Origin: Candidatus Bathycorpusculum fermentans
GTDB taxonomy: Archaea > Thermoproteota > Bathyarchaeia > Bathyarchaeales > Bathycorpusculaceae
Length of the DNA: 18,630 bases
Direction of reading: 5' to 3'
Assembly (NCBI GenBank): GCA_009787175.1
Contig: WRGM01000155.1
Span: 1-18,630, forward strand
Position 1 is the first letter of the stretch. Each line of letters starts with the position of its first letter. Positions 6,856 through 13,887 of the stretch are shown piece after piece. Made by a program: the position numbers and the translations under genes. The notes beneath the pieces were generated by a model. That model did no database searches. It had not been told where the DNA came from and saw nothing but the letters and a program-made list of their open reading frames with translations.

Positions 6856-7761
6856 TTATTGGGGGTTTTGTGTTTTATCATATAGTGCTTTTGCATAAAT
6901 TCCTGCGCCTAATGCGCCAGCGATCATTGGGTCTAGTTCGTTTTCGCGCCAGTTAGGTGTTGGAAGACATTTAACGCCTAGGGCTGTTTCGACTCTGCTT
7001 ACGATGCCTATGTTTTTTGATTGGCCGCCTGTTATTACGAGGGCGGGTTCTAGACCGACGCGTTTAATTAGGTTGCTCATGCGTACTGCCATAGCTTTGG
7101 TGTATGCAGCGAGTACTTTTTCTTTGGACCAGCCTTTACGTAGAAGACCTACGGCTTCTGTTTTGGCGAATGCTACGCAGGTGCAGCTTACGGCTGGGGG
7201 TTCTTCGTCTATTTTTAGGCTTATTTCGCCTATTTCCTCTATTGGAATTTTTAGCAGGTCGGCGAAGACTTCCATGCCTCTACCTGTGCCTGCGGCGCAT
7301 TTATCATTCATTAGAAATGAGGTTACACGTCCGGTATCGTCGCATCGGATAGCCTTTATGTCCTGTCCGCCGACGTCAAGTACTGTGTGTACTTGTGGTC
7401 CCCAGATGTAGTGGGCTCCTTTTGCGTGACAGGCAATTTCTGTAAGGGCCTTATTTGCCATGGGAACATTTACTCTACCGTAACCTGTTCCGACTATGTA
7501 TTTTATATCAGACTGTTTAATGCCCGTATCTTTAAGGGTCCAATTAAGTGCTTTAATTGCACTCTCAGGACTATTGGAGCCCGTACGGGTAACACCCCAG
7601 GAATAAATTTCGCCGTTAACAAGAACCACTGCTTTAGAACCAACAGAACCTACATCTATACCCGCCGTAACTATATCGCTGCTCTTCCAAGAACGACCAG
7701 GCATAACGCGTTGATACTCCTGCCAACGCCAACAAGCCCCATCATCATTCTGCGTAACCAT
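6856..7761 (-). CDS. BcrA/BzdQ-like ATPase, activator half of a low-potential reductase
   Basis: This 301-residue member of the BadF/BadG/BcrA/BcrD (ASKHA-fold) family hydrolyses ATP to push electrons to a very negative potential on a partner protein. ATP-site motifs are DVGSVGSKAV (36-45), DVGGQDIKAI (129-138) and the adenosine motif GGQSKN. The [4Fe-4S] cluster, normally shared across the dimer interface, is expected to bind C155 of NDKCAAGTGRG and C195 of CTCVAFAKTE, the positions used in the HgdC family. An extra ~30-residue N-terminus (WRWQEYQRVMPGRSW) recalls the Q/A-type subunits of bzd-type benzoyl-CoA reductase rather than HgdC. The start has a perfect AGGTGA 6 nt upstream, just past the stop of the other ATPase. 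It probably forms a heterodimer with the upstream ATPase. Confidence 0.9.
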   Translation of the reverse strand: MVTQNDDGACWRWQEYQRVMPGRSWKSSDIVTAGIDVGSVGSKAVVLVNGEIYSWGVTRTGSNSPESAIKALNWTLKDTGIKQSDIKYIVGTGYGRVNVPMANKALTEIACHAKGAHYIWGPQVHTVLDVGGQDIKAIRCDDTGRVTSFLMNDKCAAGTGRGMEVFADLLKIPIEEIGEISLKIDEEPPAVSCTCVAFAKTEAVGLLRKGWSKEKVLAAYTKAMAVRMSNLIKRVGLEPALVITGGQSKNIGIVSRVETALGVKCLPTPNWRENELDPMIAGALGAGIYAKALYDKTQNPQ

Positions 7762-7774
7762 ACATATTCACCTA

Positions 7775-8569
7775 CTACGGTTTTCTCCCCTTAGCTGCAA
7801 CAATTAACGCGGCACCTAAAGCCCCAGCATATTCAGGAAACTCGGGAATTAAAATATTATCAATAACCAATTTACGCTTCAGAGAAGATATAAATCCTAC
7901 ATCTTTAGCCACACCGCCAACTAGAACAAAATCAGGATTTAACCCTAAACGGTGAACCATAGATGATACACGATCAGCCATAGCATCATAAACAGCTCGG
8001 GCAATTTCATGCTTAGGCTCTTGCTTATGTATTAGAGAAACTACATCAGACTCACCGAAAATGACACAGGAGGCGTTAATAGAGCTTGCTCGTTCAGCTT
8101 TAAGAGATAAAGCGCCCATGTCTTCCATTTTTATTTCTAATGCCCGTGCCATAGCCTCTATAAATGTGCCAGCTCCAGCAGCGCATCTTTCATTAACTAC
8201 AAAATCAGTCATAACACCGCGTTCATCACATTTTACAGCTCTTGCCTCTTCTGCGCCTACATCAATAATTGTTTGAGCCTTAGGGAAAAACGTTATCGCA
8301 GCCTTTGCATCTGCACTCATCATGCTAACAGTTACCGCATTGGAGGGAGCTAATTCAACACTTGAACCTGTAACAGCAACAGCAGCAACATCCTCCTGGG
8401 TAATGCCTGAAATTTTTAAAACCTGCTCTGTAACACTTTGAATCGCCGCTACAGGGTCAAATCCAGAAAATGTTTGAGCTCTCCCTAAGACCTTATCATC
8501 TGCGTTGTTTAGAGCTATAGCTTTAACACTTTGTGTTCCTATATCTAAGCCTACAGTTACCATTGTCAT
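7775..8569 (-). CDS. BcrD/BadG-like ATPase, second activator half
   Basis: This 264-residue ASKHA-family ATPase is shorter than and clearly different from its downstream neighbour. Motifs are GLDIGTQSVKAI (7-18), DVGAEEARAV (103-112, where the usual GGQD/GAQD is GAEE), and GGVAKDVG near the C-terminus. Cluster ligands are C129 in NERCAAGAGTFIEAMARALE and C168 in SCVIFGESD. The 39-residue spacing matches the HgdC/BcrD pattern. The CAAGAGTFIEAM form is typical of BcrD/BadG subunits. It follows the double-cubane-type gene after 11 bp, with GGTG placed 7 nt before ATG 8569. Together with the next gene it looks like the heterodimeric ATPase module of benzoyl-CoA reductases. The GAQD-to-GAEE change might weaken ATP turnover in this half, which is an inference. 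Confidence 0.9.
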   Translation of the reverse strand: MTMVTVGLDIGTQSVKAIALNNADDKVLGRAQTFSGFDPVAAIQSVTEQVLKISGITQEDVAAVAVTGSSVELAPSNAVTVSMMSADAKAAITFFPKAQTIIDVGAEEARAVKCDERGVMTDFVVNERCAAGAGTFIEAMARALEIKMEDMGALSLKAERASSINASCVIFGESDVVSLIHKQEPKHEIARAVYDAMADRVSSMVHRLGLNPDFVLVGGVAKDVGFISSLKRKLVIDNILIPEFPEYAGALGAALIVAAKGRKP

Positions 8570-8580
8570 AAAATTGCACC

Positions 8581-9915
8581 TTAAAGGTCTATTTGAGCAT
8601 TGAGCATTTCAAGGAAAGCCTCAATACGAGTCTTTAGCTGCCCAGCATCCTCACGGGTATAATCGGTGTCAAGATAGTAAATAGGAACTTTTATCTTATC
8701 TAACGCACGCTTAACTTTCGTATACTCCATAGCATATAACATGCAGCCTCTAACTACACAGTAAATAACGCCCTGCACACGATTCTCTTTAACTTTAGTT
8801 AATATCCAATTTACACGATCCTCATTACCATCTTTACTGGTAAAGCAGGGACAAGTAGAAGCCATAATATAGCGTTCACCAACAGCGTTAAACATATCAT
8901 CCATAGTCCACTCGTCAACACCTACAGGATCACAGAGTAAACGTTCACTTGAACATAACTCGTCAGCAACTAGAACACCTTGAGGAGAACCTTCCTCTAT
9001 AAGACTAGGCAATTTCCAGTTATCAGGCCAAAATATAGGTGTCCCCGTAAGCATAACCCTAGGCGTATCAGCAGGACAAATAAACTCTTTATTTTGCACA
9101 CGACGCTCTAACTCGTCACATAAAGCCTCAGTTTTCTCTGTCCACCGATCAATATCATCCCACATATACACCTGATTAACAAGCATAGCATCCCTACCGG
9201 AAATTACAGAATTATCCTTACGCAAACTTTGCAAACGACGAAACACACGAGAAGCCTTCTGAGTCTTCAATATCGCCATCTTAAAACTTTTAAGAGTAAT
9301 TTTATTACCAGTCAACTTTTCAAGATTATCCTTAATCTGCTTAATTTCAGCAGCCCAAAACTTTAAAGACTGAGAAGAATCTTTAACACGCGGAGTAGAC
9401 ATAGACCAAATCTGTTTATAATCACCTAAAATCTCACTAAGCTTAGTCATACCATCACAGGTTAACACTGAAATTATAACATCACTCTGCTCAATAAAAG
9501 GCGAAAACTCTACCATTTTGGCCCCAATTGTTGAACGTATAATAGGACAAACCTCAACGGGTACAACACGATCACCAAGCTTTGATGTATCATACCAACC
9601 TGAATTTATCCTAACAGGTATAGCCCCAGCCGCCAAAATTAGCTCTAAAGGCGCAAAAAGACAAGTATAACCAACAATTTTCTTACCCTCTGCCTTAGCT
9701 TGCTCAAGCTCTTTTGCACGCTTGCCAAACAGATTAGCAATTTCATCAAAGTACTCCATTTCCTTTGGACGATTAGGCATAGTCTTTTTCATACGTTCAA
9801 TAGTTTGAGCAATAATACCTTCAGATGCAGACTTAAAGCTGTCTTTTAATTCGCTGATTTCTTTCAAGTTCGTTTCAGGCATGATTTTATGTTCAACATT
9901 GTTGTTACTTTTCAT
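8581..9915 (-). CDS. Double-cubane cluster protein / 2-hydroxyacyl-CoA dehydratase family reductase
   Basis: This 444-residue protein belongs to the HgdB/BcrBC/DCCP superfamily, in which ATP-activated electrons reduce difficult substrates at an Fe-S centre. It has the family fold marks GYTCLFAPLELILAAG (83-98), EVCPIIRSTIGA around C123, and LTCDGMTKLSEIL around C153. The C-terminal half has ELCSSERLLC (C321, C328), STCPCF (C355, C357), and YCVVRGC (C386, C391), then LDTDYTREDAGQLKTRIEAFLEML. The CPIIRS plus TCDG pattern is closest to the DCCP/YjiM branch, which acts as a homodimer with a double-cubane cluster. I found no second HgdA- or BcrC-like subunit gene. ATG 9915 is preferred (AGGG 8 nt upstream); TTG 9933, which would overlap the upstream gene by 4 bp, is an alternative. 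The substrate is unknown. Confidence 0.88.
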   Translation of the reverse strand: MKSNNNVEHKIMPETNLKEISELKDSFKSASEGIIAQTIERMKKTMPNRPKEMEYFDEIANLFGKRAKELEQAKAEGKKIVGYTCLFAPLELILAAGAIPVRINSGWYDTSKLGDRVVPVEVCPIIRSTIGAKMVEFSPFIEQSDVIISVLTCDGMTKLSEILGDYKQIWSMSTPRVKDSSQSLKFWAAEIKQIKDNLEKLTGNKITLKSFKMAILKTQKASRVFRRLQSLRKDNSVISGRDAMLVNQVYMWDDIDRWTEKTEALCDELERRVQNKEFICPADTPRVMLTGTPIFWPDNWKLPSLIEEGSPQGVLVADELCSSERLLCDPVGVDEWTMDDMFNAVGERYIMASTCPCFTSKDGNEDRVNWILTKVKENRVQGVIYCVVRGCMLYAMEYTKVKRALDKIKVPIYYLDTDYTREDAGQLKTRIEAFLEMLNAQIDL

Positions 9916-9929
9916 CTTCATTTCCCTTT

Positions 9930-10622
9930 TCAAACAAGTGTTATAAGAGAACTTATTAGCGTAATTATACCTAACAGGATAATTATAATAGCACCTGCGA
10001 GGGCTATAAAGTTTCGCAATAATGGCGCTTTACTTAAAAGCCAACCGGTAACTCCACCAATTAGCAACATAGGAGAAACTGCTGTACCAATACCAAATAA
10101 GGCAGCGAAAGCTATGCTGTTAACAGGGTTAGCAAAAAGAATAGATGAGAATAAAAGGGCAATTAGAGGTGGACAGAGAACAAGACCTCTGCTTAAGCCT
10201 AAAACATAAGCGCCTACGTCAAATCTGTTTGGAAGCCATTTTGGGTTAAGTGGCGGCTTGTTGCAGTTGCAAGAATTTTTTCGGGTTTTGTATAATAGGC
10301 TTGTTCCAATTATTATAGTAACTATACCGAAAATTATTGTAGAGTAGATTTGTAATGAAGCTAGGGTTGCATCATCAACGAAAGAACGTGCTAGGCTACC
10401 AAAAATGCCAAGAAGTGCACCAATTAGAGTGTATGCGGTTATTCTTCCTGCGTTAAAAATTAATGTTATAAGTACGCTTCTGCGAAAAGTTGTACCTGCA
10501 CTGGCTATATAACCTGCTATATAGGGTAAACATGTCGCAGTACAGGCTACTAGACCGTAAACAAAGCCTATAGCTAAAGAGTTCAAATAAGGATTTGATA
10601 ACTCTGGCAGCATTAACGACAT
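9930..10622 (-). CDS. CcdA/DsbD-like thiol transporter membrane protein
   Basis: This 230-residue polytopic membrane protein has about six helices (near 13-35, 48-73, 88-111, 138-162, 164-192, 202-229). The pattern fits the CcdA (cytochrome c biogenesis / DsbD transmembrane) family, which carries reducing power across the membrane through a Cys pair. The helix-1 cysteine is in TATCLPYIAGY (C31, with C27 four residues earlier) and the helix-4 cysteine is in LVLCPPLIALL (C150). The 3-4 loop also holds a CNC pair (C118, C120). It is the first gene of the six-gene unit, 14 bp from the reductase gene, with AGGT before ATG 10622 and an AT-rich promoter-like stretch upstream. No cytochrome or thioredoxin gene is near, so its partner may be the reductase system or an extracytoplasmic thiol protein. 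That link is inferred. Confidence 0.83.
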   Translation of the reverse strand: MSLMLPELSNPYLNSLAIGFVYGLVACTATCLPYIAGYIASAGTTFRRSVLITLIFNAGRITAYTLIGALLGIFGSLARSFVDDATLASLQIYSTIIFGIVTIIIGTSLLYKTRKNSCNCNKPPLNPKWLPNRFDVGAYVLGLSRGLVLCPPLIALLFSSILFANPVNSIAFAALFGIGTAVSPMLLIGGVTGWLLSKAPLLRNFIALAGAIIIILLGIITLISSLITLV

Positions 10623-10689
10623 GTCTAAACCTTCAAATTATTAATTAATTATTTAAGGTAAATATTAGCAAGGACATTTAAATGTTAAC

Positions 10690-10695
10690 AAAAAA
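10690..10695 (-). terminator. Oligo-T stretch after the nop5-flpA operon
   Basis: TTTTTT on the minus strand lies about 35 nt past the flpA stop codon. An ACATTTAAATGT palindrome (10675-10686) follows downstream. An oligo-T run at this place is the usual archaeal termination signal. The same 107-bp spacer also carries the promoter region of the ccdA-like gene. Confidence 0.45.
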
Positions 10696-10729
10696 GCAGA
10701 CAGCAGATGATAAAAGAATAGAGATTAAT

Positions 10730-11425
10730 TTAGCGTTGAGCTACTATCATTGCGTGGGCTTTATCGTATGGTTCTAGGTTAACGGTTTCTTTGACGTTAA
10801 AGCCTCTGTTGCGTAAAATGGCAGCTTCTTGTCTGTATACTGTTTCAGGTGCTAAAGTGACATCTATGCTTTGGGATTTGCATGCGAGCATTACCCAGCC
10901 AGATGGTTTTAACAGAGCGTCGGCGTTGTCAGCTAAAAGTTTTGCCTGCTCAGGCTGGGCGACATCGCAGTATATTATGTCAACTTTTCCAGGTATAAAT
11001 ACAGCATATTTTTCAGGTTTACGGGCGTCTTCAAGAAAGGGGGACATGTTAGGTCTAAAGGCGGCTACGTTATTTACAAGGTCGCGTAGAGAGCGAGAAG
11101 CAAATTCTACACAGTAAATATGCCCTGTTTCGCCTATGATGTCAGATATATGACTTGGAGTTGTTCCAGAAGCGGCACCTAAATAGAGAATTTGTGTACC
11201 CAGCTCAATAGGCACATTTTGCAGACCCTTTATTATGCCGCCAGCAAGTTTACTGCGGAAAGCATCCCAAATACGGTACTCCACATTTTTAACATGAATT
11301 AAACGCTCGCCGTAAACGGTTAAGCCAGGAGTTAAATTACGGGTAGCAAGACGTTGAGCACCACCCTCCAACATGGCCTGATAAATTTCTTTAAATATGG
11401 GATGAGGACGAACTTTAATATGCAC
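10730..11425 (-). CDS. flpA: Fibrillarin-like rRNA/tRNA 2'-O-methyltransferase
   Basis: This 231-residue protein is the catalytic subunit of box C/D RNPs and uses SAM to methylate ribose 2'-OH at sites chosen by guide RNAs. The SAM-binding loop is YLGAASGTTPSH (81-92), followed by the acidic VEFASRS strand end, LEDARKPEKY, the DIIYCDVAQPEQAK segment, and the catalytic Lys region of MLACKSQSID. The length matches archaeal fibrillarin (about 230), and there is no eukaryote-like Gly/Arg-rich N-terminus. The start is GTG, overlapping the last base of the nop5 stop codon (TAGTG), with a GGGGA motif just upstream, so translation is coupled to nop5. It works with Nop5 and L7Ae, the latter not in this window. 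Confidence 0.95.
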   Translation of the reverse strand: MHIKVRPHPIFKEIYQAMLEGGAQRLATRNLTPGLTVYGERLIHVKNVEYRIWDAFRSKLAGGIIKGLQNVPIELGTQILYLGAASGTTPSHISDIIGETGHIYCVEFASRSLRDLVNNVAAFRPNMSPFLEDARKPEKYAVFIPGKVDIIYCDVAQPEQAKLLADNADALLKPSGWVMLACKSQSIDVTLAPETVYRQEAAILRNRGFNVKETVNLEPYDKAHAMIVAQR

Positions 11426-12864
11426 TAATCCGTTCCCCGCGTCTCATTAGAGCTACGAAACTTACCGCTGCCACCATCACCACGGCTTCCGAAAAATTTA
11501 TCATTACCAGGTCGCCTGTCCCTACTGCGGTCCCGATTTTTATCCCTATCAAAACCCCGATTACCACCACCATTGCCCCTATGCTGATCACCTCGTCCTC
11601 GCCTACCACCATCACCGCCTCTACCGCCACTACCGAAGCGGTCTCGTCTGTCACGGTTAAAGCGTTGACCACGATCTCTATGCTCTTCTGCTGGCTTAGG
11701 CTCTTTAGGTGGCGGAGCATCTTTGTACTTTTCATAAATCTCTTTAACACGTTTGTTAACTTCAGCCTTTAGTCTATCACCTATAAAGTCTCCGCCAAAC
11801 GCGTCTGCTCTTGCAGCTATGGAGAGCTTACCAGCTATAACACGAGCAATTTTCCCTCTCTGCCAACGCTTAGCATCATGCAAAATAGCATGCTGAAAAA
11901 TTAAACCATGCTTAGGCGGCCTAGCACCAGTCTTTAGAGAACGGAAAAGCGCCTTCTCTGCACCTAAAACTTGAAGCGTACTTGCAGGCCGCATAGCTAA
12001 ATTCTGCAAACCACCTGCCATAGCAATAAGACGCGCACCTAACAATTCACCTGCCACAGCTCGAACATTAGGAGCAAGCTCCTCCATGGTACGATCAACA
12101 TAATTCTCCATACTCTTACGCAACTCGTAAAGATTAAGCACATCACGACTAAGACTTTGAATCTGCTGCAAATCAACATCAGAAATATCAGCACCCATAG
12201 AAGACTGCGCCATCTTTGCCACAAGCTCAGAACGCTCCTTAGGCAAACCCTCAGCTACCACAGTGTCAAAAGTATAATTCGCCCTACAACCCAAGTTTAA
12301 AACAAGCCGAGAATAAGTCTCATGCTTCTCTATCAAACGATCCAGCTCGGGAAAATAAATACCATACCATTCACGCAAACGACTCATAAACAAGTTTACT
12401 GTCCGATCTAAATCATCAAGAGTTTGAATAGCCTGAGCAACAATTAAGTCACGCTTCTCAGAAGCACCCTTAATACGCATTTTAGCTAATTCCATACTAA
12501 CATTACGATTCCAAAAAGCAAGCGACTGCTCATCCTCTACAAACCCCACCGTTAAAGCCACTTGGCTCATTTTACCCAAAAAACCCTCAGTCTCAACAGG
12601 AGAAGCAACCTCAGCCTTTAAACCATGCTTCTTTTGAGCCTCATCAGCAAGATTAATAGTTTCAAACACAAAAACGTCATGCCCAGTACTTCTAAGCAAA
12701 GACACCAAAGATAAAACCTCATCAGAAAACTTGCCAGACTCAATCTTAAGCAAACTCGCCGCCGCAATCTGAGGCTTTTTAGGAAATAGAAATTTCTCTA
12801 CTAAACTGCTCTTTTCGTCAAAAGCAACAACACCAAAGGTGTAATGAACTATAAATGCCCTCAA
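11425..12864 (-). CDS. nop5: Nop5/Nop56-58 box C/D RNP scaffold with Arg/Gly-rich tail
   Basis: This 479-residue scaffold bridges fibrillarin and the L7Ae-guide RNA complex. The N-terminal domain (FIVHYTFGVVAFDEKSSLVEK) binds fibrillarin, a central coiled coil dimerises, and the Nop domain carries ARLIAMAGGLQNLAMRPASTLQVLGAEKALF and PKHGLIFQHAIL...RGKIARVIAGKL. The folded part ends near residue 381, the normal archaeal length. The last 98 residues (382-479) are a low-complexity tail with about 22 Arg and 22 Gly, including RGRGD, GRGGDGG and repeated RDR. I chose TTG 12864: GAGG lies 8 nt upstream, the conserved N-terminus begins there, and a TATA element fits. The longer frame to 12945 would add 27 unlikely residues. 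The tail is unusual, because Arg/Gly-rich regions normally sit on eukaryotic fibrillarin. Confidence 0.93.
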   Translation of the reverse strand: MRAFIVHYTFGVVAFDEKSSLVEKFLFPKKPQIAAASLLKIESGKFSDEVLSLVSLLRSTGHDVFVFETINLADEAQKKHGLKAEVASPVETEGFLGKMSQVALTVGFVEDEQSLAFWNRNVSMELAKMRIKGASEKRDLIVAQAIQTLDDLDRTVNLFMSRLREWYGIYFPELDRLIEKHETYSRLVLNLGCRANYTFDTVVAEGLPKERSELVAKMAQSSMGADISDVDLQQIQSLSRDVLNLYELRKSMENYVDRTMEELAPNVRAVAGELLGARLIAMAGGLQNLAMRPASTLQVLGAEKALFRSLKTGARPPKHGLIFQHAILHDAKRWQRGKIARVIAGKLSIAARADAFGGDFIGDRLKAEVNKRVKEIYEKYKDAPPPKEPKPAEEHRDRGQRFNRDRRDRFGSGGRGGDGGRRGRGDQHRGNGGGNRGFDRDKNRDRSRDRRPGNDKFFGSRGDGGSGKFRSSNETRGTD

Positions 12865-12904
12865 GACTTTAACCTCATTATAAATTACATTGACATAGCT
12901 AAGT

Positions 12905-12914
12905 CTTAATATAG
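12905..12914 (-). promoter_or_regulatory. TATA element for nop5-flpA
   Basis: CTATATTAAG on the minus strand is about 45 nt upstream of the TTG start at 12864. It predicts a transcript start near 12884 and a ~20-nt leader that carries the GAGG motif at 12873-12876. The geometry matches that of the purP operon and supports the non-ATG start. Confidence 0.45.
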
Positions 12915-12979
12915 TTTTGTTGCCTAAAACAAAAAGCATCACCATCTACAAAAGTAAACACATTAAAAATAGGCAAGGC

Positions 12980-13050
12980 ATACTATTAACAAGATTATAC
13001 ATACAACAGATTTGTTTAACAAAATTATTAAAAGCAGTTATACTATTAAC
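12980..13050. repeat. Two copies of ATACTATTAAC in a divergent promoter region
   Basis: The 11-mer ATACTATTAAC occurs at 12980-12990 and again at 13040-13050, exactly 60 bp apart, in the spacer between the divergent nop5 and uppS genes. It could be a shared regulator site or a chance match in AT-rich DNA. Confidence 0.25.
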
Positions 13051-13078
13051 TTACAAAAGTTTAACATGAGGCTGTACA

Positions 13079-13873
13079 GTGCTTAAAAAAATACTTTCAA
13101 CCATTGGTGCTTACAAAATTTACGAACGATGGCTGTGGCATCAAATTAGGGGCGGTAAAAGACCTGAGCATATTGCGATTATCTTAGATGGCAATAGGCG
13201 GTGGGCTAATGAGAAGAGGAGGAGTCATTGGATTTCTGATAAGTGGGGTCATAAGCAGGGTGCGGATACTGTTGAGCAACTGCTTGACTGGTGCAGTATG
13301 CTTTCTGTTAAATATGTTACGCTTTATACGTTTTCGACAGAAAATTTTTCTCGGCATCCTGATGAGATAGAGAGGATTATGCAGATAGCTGAAGAGAGAT
13401 TTAGAAAATTGTTAGTTGACAAGAAAGTGCATAAGAATAGGGTTCATGTGAAAGTTATTGGTAGGACAAACATGTTACCTCCGAGTCTTCAGCAGGTTAT
13501 TGGAGAGGTTGAGAGGGTTACGAGTCAGTATGATAATTATATGTGGAATTTTGCTTTTGCTTATGGTGGTAGGGCAGAGATTGTTGATGCTGCAAAGAAA
13601 ATAGCTGGCGAGATTAAAGAGAACAGGTTGCAGGTAGAGGATATTAATGAGGATGTATTTGAAAGATATCTCTATACATCGCATATGCCAAAGCAGGATC
13701 CGGATATTATTATTAGGACTTCGGGTGAGGAGAGGATGAGTGGTTTCTTGCTTTGGCAGGCGGCTTATAGTGAATTGATATTTTTAGATGTTTATTGGCC
13801 TGATTTTCGTTTTATTGACATGTTAAGGGCTATTAGGACGTATCAGCATCGTATACGTAGATTTGGAAAATAA
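13079..13873 (+). CDS. uppS: cis-Prenyltransferase (UppS family)
   Basis: This 264-residue enzyme condenses isopentenyl diphosphate units in cis to make the long polyprenyl diphosphate used as the lipid carrier for protein N-glycosylation and surface glycans in archaea. Hallmarks are AIILDGNRRWA with the catalytic Asp (D37), WGHKQGADT, YTFSTENFSR, FAYGGRAEIVDA, and the C-terminal DIIIRTSGEERMSGFLLWQ...AYSELIFLDVYWPDF. The start is GTG with GAGG about 8 nt upstream (13067-13070). An ATG at 13065 is closed by a stop after six codons. It is divergent from nop5 and converges with the GTPase gene 14 bp beyond its stop. The exact chain length made is not readable. Confidence 0.94.
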   Translation: MLKKILSTIGAYKIYERWLWHQIRGGKRPEHIAIILDGNRRWANEKRRSHWISDKWGHKQGADTVEQLLDWCSMLSVKYVTLYTFSTENFSRHPDEIERIMQIAEERFRKLLVDKKVHKNRVHVKVIGRTNMLPPSLQQVIGEVERVTSQYDNYMWNFAFAYGGRAEIVDAAKKIAGEIKENRLQVEDINEDVFERYLYTSHMPKQDPDIIIRTSGEERMSGFLLWQAAYSELIFLDVYWPDFRFIDMLRAIRTYQHRIRRFGK

Positions 13874-13887
13874 TTATAATAGGGATG

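Noticed and set aside
6103..10622. Calling the cluster a true benzoyl-CoA reductase
   Set aside because: Only one catalytic subunit is present, it resembles DCCP/YjiM more than BcrB/C or BzdN/O, and no aromatic-pathway gene is nearby.
11415..11750. Minus-strand 111-codon frame rich in Val/Met
   Set aside because: It is the shifted frame of the Arg/Gly-rich Nop5 tail, whose repetitive codons keep other frames open. A frameshift in Nop5 is unneeded because the tail runs to a stop coupled to flpA.
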